From the NCBI GenBank assembly GCA_946803715.1, contig CAMPET010000190.1, positions 52,286 through 116,285 on the forward strand: a stretch of DNA of 64,000 nt. The letters are read 5' to 3'. Position 1 is the first letter of the stretch. Each line of letters opens with the position of its first letter. This DNA is from Beroe ovata. Lineage: Eukaryota; Ctenophora; Nuda; Beroida; Beroidae. The position numbers were made by a program, and so were the translations under genes. Below are positions 1-10,760 of this stretch, one piece after another. The notes under the pieces are model-generated. The model was not told where the DNA came from, did not search any database, and saw only the letters and a list, made by a program, of their open reading frames with translations.

Positions 1-37
1 CCCCCTCACCACCTCACCACCTCACTCCCCTCTACAG

Positions 38-3000
38 AACAGTTTTTCTGACGGTACTCTCGAGTTTGACTTTGAGCTATCTCTTGAAATGCTAGAGGAG
101 GACGGGTCAGGAACCTTGGTACCTGTGGTACAGGACAGCAAGGTATGTCAATCAGTGACAGTCACTCACTTCGGCAATTTGTTCCGGTGTCAATACAACA
201 ATAAGACAACAATAGCCCAATAAGCGTTATGAACTGTACCCACGCAGGAAACATTCAAGCTACGATCAAGTCGAGTGAAGCATATCATTGTTACTGTTAG
301 ACAGACAACAAGGTATGTATTGCATGGGGGATGTGGTGTCAGTTCACAGAGTTACATTCTCTGTTACATTCTCTGTTGCATTCTCTGTTACTGAGCGTTA
401 CATTCTCTGTTACTGAGTGTTACATACTCTGTTACTGAGCGTTGCATTCGCTGTAACAGAATGTCCTCCCAGTTCTACCCTGATATTAGAGCGGTGTTGC
501 GGACTGTTCCTAGGGCCTCCAGACACCACTGATCCAGACAACTACATGTTACTTGACATGCCCATCGGTGAGTCGTAACACACGTGGTAGTACCTACGTG
601 ATAACACGCCGTAACACACGTGGTAGTACCTACGTGGTAACACGTGGTAACACACGTGGTACCTAGTACCTACGTGGTAACGCACCTGACGACACATCTG
701 GTAACGCACTCTGAAACGCACGACGTAACATATGGTAACACTTGGTTACAAGGTTGAGAAGTGGCATATTGGTTGTTATGGTAACTTGTTGCTGTGGTAA
801 CTGATTGCATGGTAACTGGTTGCTGTGGTAGCTTGTTGTTTCATAGTAGATCATCATTACTGACACGTCACAGCCCTTGTCCCAGAAATGGAGGCTAGCA
901 CTGCGGCAACAGGACCACTGTACACGATCAAAGGAGTTTGGAACCCCCTCACTCAACCTTGTCATTGGATGCTAGGAGAGGGTGAGTGCTGCACGTTATA
1001 ACACGTTATGCCACGTTATAAAAACGTTATAACGCCTTATCAGAGATATCTATCCCATCTATAGACTGTGAAGTCTTCACGTTAACAATTGATGTTAAAT
1101 GATAGCCCACTCTTTTCATAACAATTCATTACCTTGTGTTACGGTTTCACGTTACGTTGTGTAATGTTATAATGTTACGTTTTGTAACTGTATCATGTTA
1201 CGATATGTGTAACACAATATGTAACAGGTGTGAAAAGTGCTACCATTGCTCTTGACGTAGTTGCATCCGGAGTATTCGATCCGATCAGATTTGAACGGAT
1301 TGTAAATTTCAAGATATACCCAGATAATGAACGATTCTTCCTCTCATCTCGCTACCTCAGTCATCAGTGTTACACCGTCACACTCAAACCGGTAATAATA
1401 TTTCCTTGTGTTTGGATTCAGATATACTTCACAAGAGCTATTCTGGGGTTTCCTAAAAGCTGGGTTTTCCCTGAACATTAACTCTTTCCTCAGAACACCG
1501 ACGACGAACACCGCAGATTTAGTCTGAGTTCAATTGTTGATAAACCAGTGGTCTCATCACCGAGCCGACTCAAATCCCTCTTTGCGGGCATTGGATTTGT
1601 TGACGAGCTTTCAGATGACTACCTGGAATCAGACGGTAAATTGACAACATTCCTGTCCGTAATCTCACGAGATTATGCGCAATTAACATCTATCAGTAAC
1701 ATGACTATCACAGAATTCCGACTGGTGACCACATAATTGTTTCTTCCTGGCAAGAAGCCAGACTATTTTTACAGTTTATGTGCAACTGCACCCTGATATT
1801 TGAAATTCGAATTTTGAATGTATTACTGTTCTCTGGTTTTTGCATAATTTACCCTAACATTCGCATGTTTAACACTGGTGCCTGCAGGGGAAGAAATCCT
1901 GATATCGGGTACCGATGATATGGTTATTGAGGAGGTATCTGACGATGTGATGAAAACATGGACAGACCTACTGGACGAGTGGACAGATTACACCACTCGT
2001 CCACCTGACCTGGTGAAACTTGCCCGTAAAGTAAGTTACAAATATCAGCTATATAATTCCTTGTGTTCGATTTCCTGTCATGCGTCTATCCATGTATTGG
2101 TTTCCAATCCCCCCTCTAGTCATTGATTCTCATCCCCAAGCGCTGATTCCTCCCTAATTGGTGGTGTATTGTAGTTACTAACGTGCTCTATACTTTGCAC
2201 ATAAAGACAATGCACTATACTCATTGCTCTCCAATAATTCCCCTGTGTAATTGCGTCACAAAGTGGCAATATTTCGGCGGCGCTAAAATCGAACAGCAAA
2301 TTACTGGAACAAGGACCTCTATTTTCGCGCGCACGTGCGTTTTTATTGTGCGAATTGGCGATCTCAGTCGAAGTTTTGTTTTGATAATTTAGAGAAATGA
2401 TTCTCAGAACATGGAAGGTAAAAACGGCATTGAATGACTGGATAACATTCTCTATTGCAGGGTATTCCGAACCGATTACGACCCGAAGTTTGGTTAAGAT
2501 TGGGTGGGGTCACGAGAGCTGATATTGAGGACAACTACAAGTATAAATACCAGGAATCAATGCTCATAGACTGCCCTCACGAACAGGTAGAAATGGATGA
2601 CAATAATTACTCAATTAATGGATAATTATCAGCAATAATTATCACCGATTTTTGCTGTTCTCGTGTCGATAGACTTCGCTATTTCGTAATGATTTTCTTC
2701 CAAATTCATAAAAGGTTTTTGCACTAATAGCTTCACTTTTTTCAGGTTATTCTGTGGGATTTGAACAGGACATTTCCGGGGAATGAGTATTTCCAAGAGG
2801 GGAAGGAGGGTCAGATGAGGTTGTACCACGTGTGCAAGAGTTACGCCGGCTCTGATACCGAGGTATGGTTACCTGCTTCCCACTATTCTTATCTCGAGCA
2901 GTATCCACTAAGTGTCCGCGTTGCGTCGTCATTTTGCTACCAAGTCCCTATCCCCCCAATCCCCATTTTTATCCCCCTTCTAATTCCGTTCCCCCCACTT

Positions 3001-6000
3001 GATGGGGACCCTAGTCTTTCTCCCATTCCCCAGCCTATTCCTGAATCACTTTTCAAAAAACGCAATAAAACCAACAGTTCACAAATTTGAAAGAATAAAA
3101 TACGTTACTACAATATCTCGTCGCGCCACTGCGATTCTACACGGTCCATTCAGTACAGTGAGACCTCATGTTGACAATCCCATATCCCGTCTGTTCTCTG
3201 ACCTCCATCCCGGTGATGATATAACCTGTCGGGCAGGAGTAGGCTTTGTTCCAAGACCCGGCGTAGTTGCCTGTTCCACCCGTAGCCACACTCTCACCCG
3301 TGCACTTCATGTTTGCATTCACCAAACCGTATCCTGTCTGTTCGCGTCCTTGTACCGAGTAAAACCCGTAGTTGGTAAGCAATGTACATGTCTTCTTCCC
3401 TCTCCTCGATCCGCCATTATTCCCCGTGAGTCGGATTTCTTGTCCGTACCCACAGTCAAGGAACAGGTCGACGATCCCGTATCCGGTCTGTTCTCCCCAC
3501 TGCATGCTCTGGACGGCGTAGTTACGAGGACACAGCTTTTGTCGGACCGACCCCGCTGTGTTCCCATTGGACCACGATGTCCAGCTGGTCTTCCTCTCTG
3601 AAGGGGGAGGGGTGGCGGGGATGGGTTTTGGGGTCAGTTTGGTGCACCGGGCTCTGAAGTTTACTATTCCATATCCCCACTGATCCCTCACTTCGATCCC
3701 GGTTACGACAGCGTCAGTAGAGCAGTGCTTCTCTCCATTGTAGCTGCCAGCGTAGTTACCATTGGACACTATCCATGCTGAGGAGCCAGTCCCGGAGCAC
3801 AATGTCTCCACATTCACTATCCCGTATCCGTTCTGTTCTCTGCCCTGTATAGCGGTGAATCCGTTGTACTTGCCCGTATCCTTGCACTCCATCTTCCTGT
3901 TGTTGCTCCCGCCGTTATTCCCAGTCAGCCGCACACTGTACTCATCACAATCCATGGTCAAATCCACGATTCCGTATCCTTTTTGCTCCCGCCAAGTCAT
4001 TGCCGTAACTGCAACTCCCTTTGGGCAGATCTGCTTCTTGGCATCGCCTTTTTGGTTTCCGTTGGACCATGGACCCCACGTTTCAGCTCCCCCAGCAACC
4101 ATTTTAGAGCACTCCTTGATGAATGTGGCGTTATTCACCACCAAACGGTCCTCTAGCTGCTTCACGTCCGCATCATGAAACTTATCCCCTCTGATCTCCA
4201 TGGCGTTGAAGACCAGCGTTGATCCCTGTGTGATGAGGGATGAGATGAGATCGTAGAGCTGGAGTGAGCAGAGGTTCTGTTCGCTGGCCAGTGTGTACAC
4301 AGACGGAGTCATCCTGCCAGTGATGCTGGGAGCCCCGACCACCATCTGGTCTATCATGTCCAGTGCCCCTCTGCAGTTGTAGTCTCCGTCTCCCAGGACA
4401 TCAGTAGCCCAGTCACGTGCCCACTGCGTGTCCATGATGAGGCCAGGCTTGGCTGGATCCACCGACTTCTCCAACACATCGATCTTGTGCCTGGCATCCG
4501 CTGCTCTGATCTTGTTGATGTACTCGTTGTACTTTTGTTCGAAGAAGCCTAGTTCCACCTCGTTATATATCTTATCCACGGTGTCCTCAATGTTCTCCAG
4601 AAACCCGACAATCTCATCAAGTTTAGCCATGATCTCTGCTCCGGAGGGTTCTGTTCCACCAGAACAGTCAATGTTGCCAGCTATTGAATCACATGTGGCT
4701 GCAGTGGCGGCTCCAGCGATCGCCACCGCACACCCAATACCGAGTGTGGCAGCGCAGGTGATGCCACCCACACCACCTGCAATAGCTCCTGCAGCTGCAC
4801 ACGACGCGGAGACTGCTGAGGTGGCAGTCTCGCACGAGCTGGACACGGGGCGTAGTGCCGTACCGAGTATGGCAAACCACACGAAATATTTCATATTTGT
4901 CTAAACAGGAGGGGGGATTGCGTTAGTTAGATGATAGTTATAATACCAGATTTCTGATCAGATATTATTAATATCTGATCAGAAATCGGGTATAGCCCAG
5001 TAAAATCTACTTGAATTGTTGAGAGTAACATGTTATCAAAGAAACGATGCGAGATCACATGGTAACTGTAGTAGGAATTCTACACTCTTTGAAGAGACAG
5101 TGATATCTATCTATTATTATCAGGTGGGTTACTGTCAAGGGCTGTCGTTCATTGTGGCTGTACTACTGATACACCTCAATGATGAAGAAGCATTCGCTTT
5201 ATTCTCAGTGATTATGAAGGAGTACCACTTTCGTGATATGTTCAAAAAAGGTGAAACCATAGCTAGCTTGTAAACCTACTTTCCAACAGTCATTGTTCAT
5301 CTATAATATAAAGGAATAAGGCACTTCTGTGAAAGTGGTTCCGCTGTACACGGATAACTCGACCAAATGGAGTTGGAGAGCCGGGATTTTTTGCAAGGTG
5401 GTAGATAGATAAATTCCGCTGTCGAACATCATTTCCGATTTTTGATTTAGGTCTTAGATTTTTTGTAATCGGCGTTCAAAGTTGGGAAAAGGGTTGCGAA
5501 AAACGACTATGCGATATAGGAGGAATAAGCGTTGCTAGGCGACGTAAGAGTTGCACGTGCATTTTGATTAAAAGTGCGCGCGCTTCACTGCTGTTGCCAT
5601 TTCGTTGTTCCTTTGTTTTCATACGTTTCAATTTCGATGCTGTACTTATTTAATTTCTCTATTTCACTCAATATATCCAAAATTTAGTGTAGCACACCCA
5701 CTTGACGGGTGTTCTAGTCTATAATATAAAGGAAGAAGGCACTTTAAGCGCGTGCGCAAATAACTCGACCAAATGGAGTTGGAGAGCCGGGAATTTTTGC
5801 AAGGTGGTAGAAAAACCGATTCCGCTGTCGAACATCATTTCGGATTTTCGAATTAGGCCTTAGATTTTTTGTAATCGGCGTCGGAAGTTGGAAAAATTGC
5901 CGTTAAAAAGAACTTTGGAATATAGGATAGATTAATTCAGTGCGCGTTGCTACGCGACGAAAGAGTTGCACGTGCATATTTATTGAAAGTGCGCGCGCGC

Positions 6001-9000
6001 CACTGTTGCTGTCATTTTGTCGTTTCTTTGTTTTTAGACGTTTCAATTTTGAAGCTTACTCATTCAATTTCTCTTATTCACTGAGTATCCGAAATTGAGT
6101 GTAGCACGCCCACTTGACGGGTTTTCTAGTACATCTATAAAATATGGTATTCATCGACATCGTTTATACGTCTTGTTGTAAACAATGCCTCATTTTCCAC
6201 GATGTCGTGTGTGCTTCTGACAACGAAACATAAGTAATGACTTAATAGTGTGCTATCAATTATCACGCACCCATGCACCCATGTGCGTATCCAGGGGGTA
6301 TCCTCCCAACACCCTCAATTCTCCCATCCGAACCCTGCTGTTTCACTTTGCTCGCCGGTAGCAGGAATTTATCCCTGGATACGCCACCGATCATACGCCA
6401 TATCTCTCGAACATACACGTTGAGCACAAACCGTGAGAAGTATTAATGAAATAAGCAAGTTGGACTATGAACAACATAATTATATCAGTACCTTGTACTA
6501 TTGGGTTACTTTGATTGAGGTGTTTTACCATGTTTCACTACGTATTTTACTGAAAATTTAGACTTGGGAATATTGTATGGTTCACCCAAATATTGTAGAA
6601 CTCTTTGTCCCTCACCCGACACTCACACCGCCACACATACGGCATCCACAACNTGCGAATTAAAAACAAACAGGGTGACTTCTCATTACTCGCTATACCC
6701 GCAGGATTCCAGATGTTACAACTCAGATTCTATGTGCTCGAACGGATGATAGCGGATCAGATGCCAGATCTCTGGGATCATTTTCAGGTGGGGAATCACA
6801 ACATGAATTTCCATAGATTCATTTCCAAGTCAAAAAGTGAATAGCTAATTAATATTGATGTTGCGGAAAGGACCCCTGTGTATAATTATGGAGATAGTCA
6901 AAGGCAACGCAATCGTATCAAAAATCTCTTATCCTATTCCTTCAGGACCACGAACTTAACACACACATGTACGCCAGTCAGTGGTTCTTGACACTGTTCA
7001 GTGCTAAATTCCCCTTGGGTAAGATCGCTTTGCATGATTGCACATGCAAATGCTGATTCTACTTCAGTGATATTCCTGTATCAAAAATGAAGATAATACT
7101 GTCCAAACTTTTTGCCAGATTCCATCTGTCCACATTCTCGCGCGCGCGTTATTCGTAAAAGTGGGCAGAATACTAGAATATGAAATATGGCATCAAACTC
7201 TACCCATCACCATTGACTCTCTACTCAGGGCTGGTGTATCGGATAGTAGACATGTTCCTAACCGAGGGACCGGACACTCTCTACAAGATTGCCATATCTC
7301 TACTCAAACTGTCCAAGAGTGACCTACTGTCCCAGGATTTCGAGGGTAACTAAACTGCTCAAATTGATGGATAATAATCAGTTCTTGAGCAATAAGAAGC
7401 TTGTCATACCATGTGGTTTGTGCATAATCTAAACTGTGATGTAGAGTTATAACTCTGCAAATTTAGCTCGTATATGAGTGTATGGGTCGTGAGTTACTTG
7501 CAGGACTATAGAGCAATTATTTGAAAGTTTCCAAATCTTGCTCACACATCATGCCTCTCTCTTTGCAGGGATGTTGAAGTATTTCCGTGTATCCTTACCC
7601 AAGCGATTCATGAACAAGAAGCGGGGACAGAAACTCCTATCGACGGCAGCGTCAGTCAAGTTGAAACCGGAAAAAGTGGCTATATGGGCGGCGGAATTCT
7701 ATAAAATCCAGGTATTATCGCCTTCGTAACACGTGTCAAGAACACGTGTCCTGATATTAGCTGGCCTGCTATTCACACAATGTTCCTGCTATTCACACCA
7801 TGTTTATTGTTCATATTGTTACAGGATGAATCAAGGAGCTTGGAAGACCCTGTCAGGAGGCTAGAACACCTGCTGAAACAGTCCATGGAGGCTAACCACA
7901 GGTGATAAATCCAAGTACAACAACCGCTGCTAAATATAGTTACTAAATATAGTCACTGCAATTACTAGTAGATCCCAGTGCCAGGCAGACTCAAATTTTT
8001 GAGAGTTTCCTATTCTCCCAGAATTGTTCCAATTTGTTATCAAATATAGTGAAAATAATTCATAATTGGATATGATTTGGTAGTATTTGAGAACACACTC
8101 TCCCTCACCAGGCTGGAACAAGAGAATGACATGTTGGTGCAGCACCTGACACAGAACCAGGTCAACATGCGACACCAGTTGGATGAGCTGGAGAAACGTA
8201 ACTTGGTGAGTGCTGAACGATGCAACAGAAACGCAATACGTAGTATTACTAAGCTTAATTATTAAACTGAGTGTCATGATCAAAAAATGGCAGCATGTCT
8301 CGCTAGGATAATTAAGATAAGCTACTTAGAATGGAGACTTGGTGCTGATGTATGTTCCTTCCGAAATACGAATGGATACGGATGTACCTTAGTATTTTCT
8401 GAATGCGGATTAATAATCCCCTCTCCGCCTCTGCCCAGGAATTGAAGCGAGACCTATCCAAGATGTCGTCGTGTTACGAGGAGGTAGTGGAGAGTAACGC
8501 AGCTCTATCCGCTGAGATACTCAAAACTAAGAATCTCTACCACTCATCCGTCATGGAGGGAGACGATGAACGGGCACGACACAAACTCACTATTCAGGTG
8601 CGACGAACCCCCTGGTAACACCTGGTAACACGTGGTGTCACGTGGTAACACCTGGTAACAGTGATAACACGTGATAACACATGGTTACACGTGGTAACAC
8701 ATGGTAACACGTGGTAACAGTAGTAACACGTGGTATTACATGGTTACAGTGGTTACAGTGGTTACAGTGGTAACACGTGATAACACGTGGTAACAGTGGT
8801 TACAGTAGTTACACCTGGTAACACGTGGTAACACCTGGTAACACCTGGTGTCAGGGTCTGACACCAGATGGTGATGTGAGAGTTGGGATACTAATCACGT
8901 GACCACACGTCGTGACAGGCGTACCACAACATGTGTAGAGCAATATCTAATCACGTGACCACGTCATGACAGGCGTACCACAACATGTGTAGAGCACTGG

Positions 9001-10416
9001 AGGAGCGACACGAGAAGGAGAAACAGGAACTCAATCAGGAGGTCATCGAGATTAAAGCACAGGTACTTGGGACACCACTGGGACATAATGACATCTTCAA
9101 ATTGGGGCACCAGTGGGACATAATGACATCTTCAAATTGTAAAACTTCCTAGTATTAGTAGTAGTATAATTTTAGTAATAGGTGGAGGTTTTTCCTCGTG
9201 AAATACAGTTTTCTATTCCCTACCCCATTGTTTCCCCAATTATAGGTTTTTCCTCCTGAAATACAGTTGTCTATTAACATGGATCTTTTGGATCACGGAG
9301 CGCATATGGCGGAGCGCATATAACAGTGTATCGCGCGTTCCGTCTACGAAATATTGATTTGGCGGAGCGCTAATTAGTTCTATGTGAGTGTGTGCCCTGC
9401 GTGTATTTGTTATGTAATATTGATACGCGTGTGTAACAACATACGTACATTGTTGATGTGCGTGTGNGTTAATACTTATTATTGTTTTAGTTTTACCCGA
9501 ATGGTCCCTGACTTTAATCGAAATCTCAATCGGACAAAAATTATTCTAACAACTTTTTCTGGGGCTCCGGAAATTTTTCCCTGGGAGTTCCTGAAAATAT
9601 CGAGTGTATGAAGGTAGTTTACAGTGTAATTACACACGCACATCAACAATGTATTATGTTGTTACACACGCGTATCAATATTACATAACAAATACACGCA
9701 GGGCACACACTCACATAGAACTAATTAGCGCTCCGCCAAATCAATATTTCGTAGACGGAACGCGCGATACACTGTTATATGCGCTCCGCCATATGCGCTC
9801 CGTGATCCAAAAGATCCATGTTAATTCCCTACCCCATTGTTTCCCCAATTATAGGTTTTTCCTCTTGAAATACAGTTGTCTATTCTCTACCCCCATGTTT
9901 CCCCAATTATAGGTTTTTCCTCGTGAAATACAGTTGTCTATTCCCAACCCCCATGTTTCCCCTGAATAGGTTGGAGGTGACGTTATCGATATTCCGTCTG
10001 AACAGAGATTGAGAGAATTGGAAATGGAGTTGGCGAAAACTAAACTCTGCCTTGTTAGTTAGATATATCATGATAATATGGTACTGTAAAACCTGGCTCA
10101 ATGAGCTCAATTAGCTCTGAGAATGATGGGAATCATGCTTATAGTGCAGGATCAGTATGAGTTGCAACTTTTAGTGGGCACTCGGTGGAAATTAATTGCC
10201 TTGTGAAGAATTTCGCATGGAAATTGATTGGTTATCAACTGTGACGTGGCGATAATTAATTAGTTTAATAAACCAACCATCTCTCTTCCTCTCCCCTAGG
10301 TTGAAGCAAACTGCAAGGCTCAAGAGTACGAGCACAAGTGCTCCTCACTTAACGATAAAGTGAAGGGATACGAGGCCGGAGTGTTGAACCAGCTGAAAGC
10401 AAGGCTAAACAGGTGA
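38..10416 (+). CDS. RABGAP1: RABGAP1-like Rab GTPase-activating protein (5' end outside window)
   Basis: Twenty exons: 38-142, 248-312, 473-567, 886-981, 1228-1391, 1494-1635, 1888-2030, 2461-2586, 2746-2862, 5124-5250, 6705-6787, 6946-7018, 7229-7345, 7569-7711, 7825-7901, 8112-8205, 8439-8597, 8973-9062, 9970-10053 and 10300-10416. All phases join, giving 738 residues before TGA. Order of parts: the kinesin-like region typical of RABGAP1 (first seven exons), a TBC domain (about 2461-7711), then a coiled coil. The TBC dual fingers are intact: VILWDLNR supplies the IxxDxxR arginine finger and GYCQG the glutamine finger, so it should stimulate GTP hydrolysis on Rab proteins in membrane traffic. 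The end (LVEANCKAQEYEHKC) resembles the RABGAP1 C-terminus. The N-terminal PTB domain expected in the family would lie upstream. Introns carry a nested antisense gene, Helitrons and a fold-back element. The choice between RABGAP1 and RABGAP1L is uncertain. Confidence 0.92.
330..470. repeat. Short tandem repeat with TTACATTCTCTG units
   Basis: Imperfect repeats of about 22 bp built on ttacattctctgttactgag lie in a RABGAP1 intron just before the exon that starts at 473. No function is visible. Confidence 0.6.
568..800. repeat. CACGTGGTA-rich simple repeat
   Basis: Degenerate units of cacgtggtaacac and tacctacgtggt fill much of this intron. The same motif recurs at 8604-8860 in the same gene, so it is a repeat type that has expanded twice locally. 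Confidence 0.6.
3137..4894 (-). CDS. Intronless secreted protein with six GYGIV repeats, nested antisense in a RABGAP1 intron
   Basis: A single 585-residue ORF begins with a signal peptide (about 1-20). A glycine/alanine-rich hydrophobic stretch with cysteines follows (about 31-75), then a probable helical or coiled-coil region (about 85-145). The C-terminal half has six repeats, each centred on a GYG-I/L-V motif at residues 306, 356, 407, 471, 521 and 570 and ending in cysteine. They form two groups of three separated by a proline-rich linker (420-436). Three-fold repeats with W-S-N-G-N starts recall beta-prism folds such as VMO-I or jacalin, but this is only inference. The gene lies in the 2261-bp intron 2863-5123 of the RABGAP1-like gene, on the opposite strand. 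It could be a secreted lectin or defence effector. I do not recognise the family. Confidence 0.85.
   Translation of the reverse strand: MKYFVWFAILGTALRPVSSSCETATSAVSASCAAAGAIAGGVGGITCAATLGIGCAVAIAGAATAATCDSIAGNIDCSGGTEPSGAEIMAKLDEIVGFLENIEDTVDKIYNEVELGFFEQKYNEYINKIRAADARHKIDVLEKSVDPAKPGLIMDTQWARDWATDVLGDGDYNCRGALDMIDQMVVGAPSITGRMTPSVYTLASEQNLCSLQLYDLISSLITQGSTLVFNAMEIRGDKFHDADVKQLEDRLVVNNATFIKECSKMVAGGAETWGPWSNGNQKGDAKKQICPKGVAVTAMTWREQKGYGIVDLTMDCDEYSVRLTGNNGGSNNRKMECKDTGKYNGFTAIQGREQNGYGIVNVETLCSGTGSSAWIVSNGNYAGSYNGEKHCSTDAVVTGIEVRDQWGYGIVNFRARCTKLTPKPIPATPPPSERKTSWTSWSNGNTAGSVRQKLCPRNYAVQSMQWGEQTGYGIVDLFLDCGYGQEIRLTGNNGGSRRGKKTCTLLTNYGFYSVQGREQTGYGLVNANMKCTGESVATGGTGNYAGSWNKAYSCPTGYIITGMEVREQTGYGIVNMRSHCTEWTV
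4949..4987. promoter_or_regulatory. 18-bp perfect inverted repeat upstream of the nested gene
   Basis: Two 18-bp arms (4949-4966 and 4970-4987) containing ctgatcag are exact reverse complements around a 3-bp centre. The palindrome lies 55 bp upstream of the ATG of the antisense secreted-protein gene, so it could be a dimeric factor site. A remnant of a small transposon is the alternative. Confidence 0.4.
5300..5717 (+). mobile_element. Non-autonomous Helitron, copy 1
   Basis: This 418-bp element begins TCTATAATATAAAGG after an A and ends in CTAG. Just before the end is a perfect 6-bp-stem hairpin (acaccc at 5694-5699, gggtgt at 5707-5712). These are the classical Helitron marks: 5' TC, 3' hairpin plus CTRR, insertion between A and T, and no target-site duplication. 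It has no coding capacity. It sits in the RABGAP1 intron 5251-6704. Confidence 0.85.
5718..6129 (+). mobile_element. Non-autonomous Helitron, copy 2, abutting copy 1
   Basis: This 412-bp element starts with the same TCTATAATATAAAGG immediately after the CTAG of copy 1. It shares the subterminal block around ggagttggagagccggga and ends with a hairpin and CTAG followed by T at 6130. It is diverged in the middle, so the pair is not one recent duplication. It is in the same orientation as copy 1. Confidence 0.85.
8604..8870. repeat. GTGGTAACAC simple tandem repeat
   Basis: About 250 bp of degenerate 10-12 bp units (cacgtggtaa, cacctggtaa, cagtggtta) lie directly after the RABGAP1 coiled-coil exon that ends at 8597. 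Several E-box-like CACGTG words are by-products of the repeat. Confidence 0.75.
9180..9960. repeat. About 57-bp minisatellite interrupted by a fold-back element
   Basis: Units reading roughly ggtttttcctcgtgaaatac, then agttgtctattccctacccc and a short tail occur at about 9186-9272. They resume at 9826-9960. The interruption is the inverted-repeat element 9273-9825, showing that the element inserted into an existing array. It lies in the RABGAP1 intron 9063-9969. Confidence 0.7.
9273..9825. mobile_element. Fold-back/MITE-like element with about 190-bp terminal inverted repeats
   Basis: The left arm (9273-9466) and right arm (9632-9825) are almost perfect reverse complements starting attaacatggatc. 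The short centre contains one N at 9467. There is no coding capacity. The insertion lies inside a minisatellite unit. The flanks suggest a short ATT or TTAA duplication, but the palindromic ends prevent an unambiguous call. Confidence 0.8.
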
Positions 10417-10589
10417 TGGGTCGCTCTAGTATTATATACACCCTGAATAAAGTGGACACTGGACAAGTGCTGAATTATCTAGCTTTATTGCGGGAGACTG
10501 TGATAAATTCGAAACAAAAGGAGGAGTTTACAATAACTCTAGCTGGTGAAATGGACTTTAAATAGTGAAAAGAAGAGAGGTTCTATCAA

Positions 10590-10760
10590 TAGGGGTAAAA
10601 TGGGGAGGATTGTAAAATATATTGTAGAAAACAATGAATTGTAAAACAATCCAATGCCGTTACGCGAGTCCATCAATTGGGTAAAATGGGAAGGATTGTA
10701 AAACAGATTGTAGATAACAATGAATTGTAAAACAATCAAATGCCGTTACGCGAGTCCATT
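10590..10760. repeat. Two tandem copies of an about 86-bp unit
   Basis: The block containing ggattgtaaaa, gaattgtaaaacaatc and atgccgttacgcgagtccat is repeated at about 10590-10675 and 10676-10760, just downstream of the RABGAP1 stop codon. The second unit marks the start of the larger duplicated block. Confidence 0.65.

Noticed and set aside
8604-8870. Cluster of CACGTG E-boxes as an enhancer
   Set aside because: The words arise from degenerate tandem repetition of one unit, so no regulatory meaning can be claimed.
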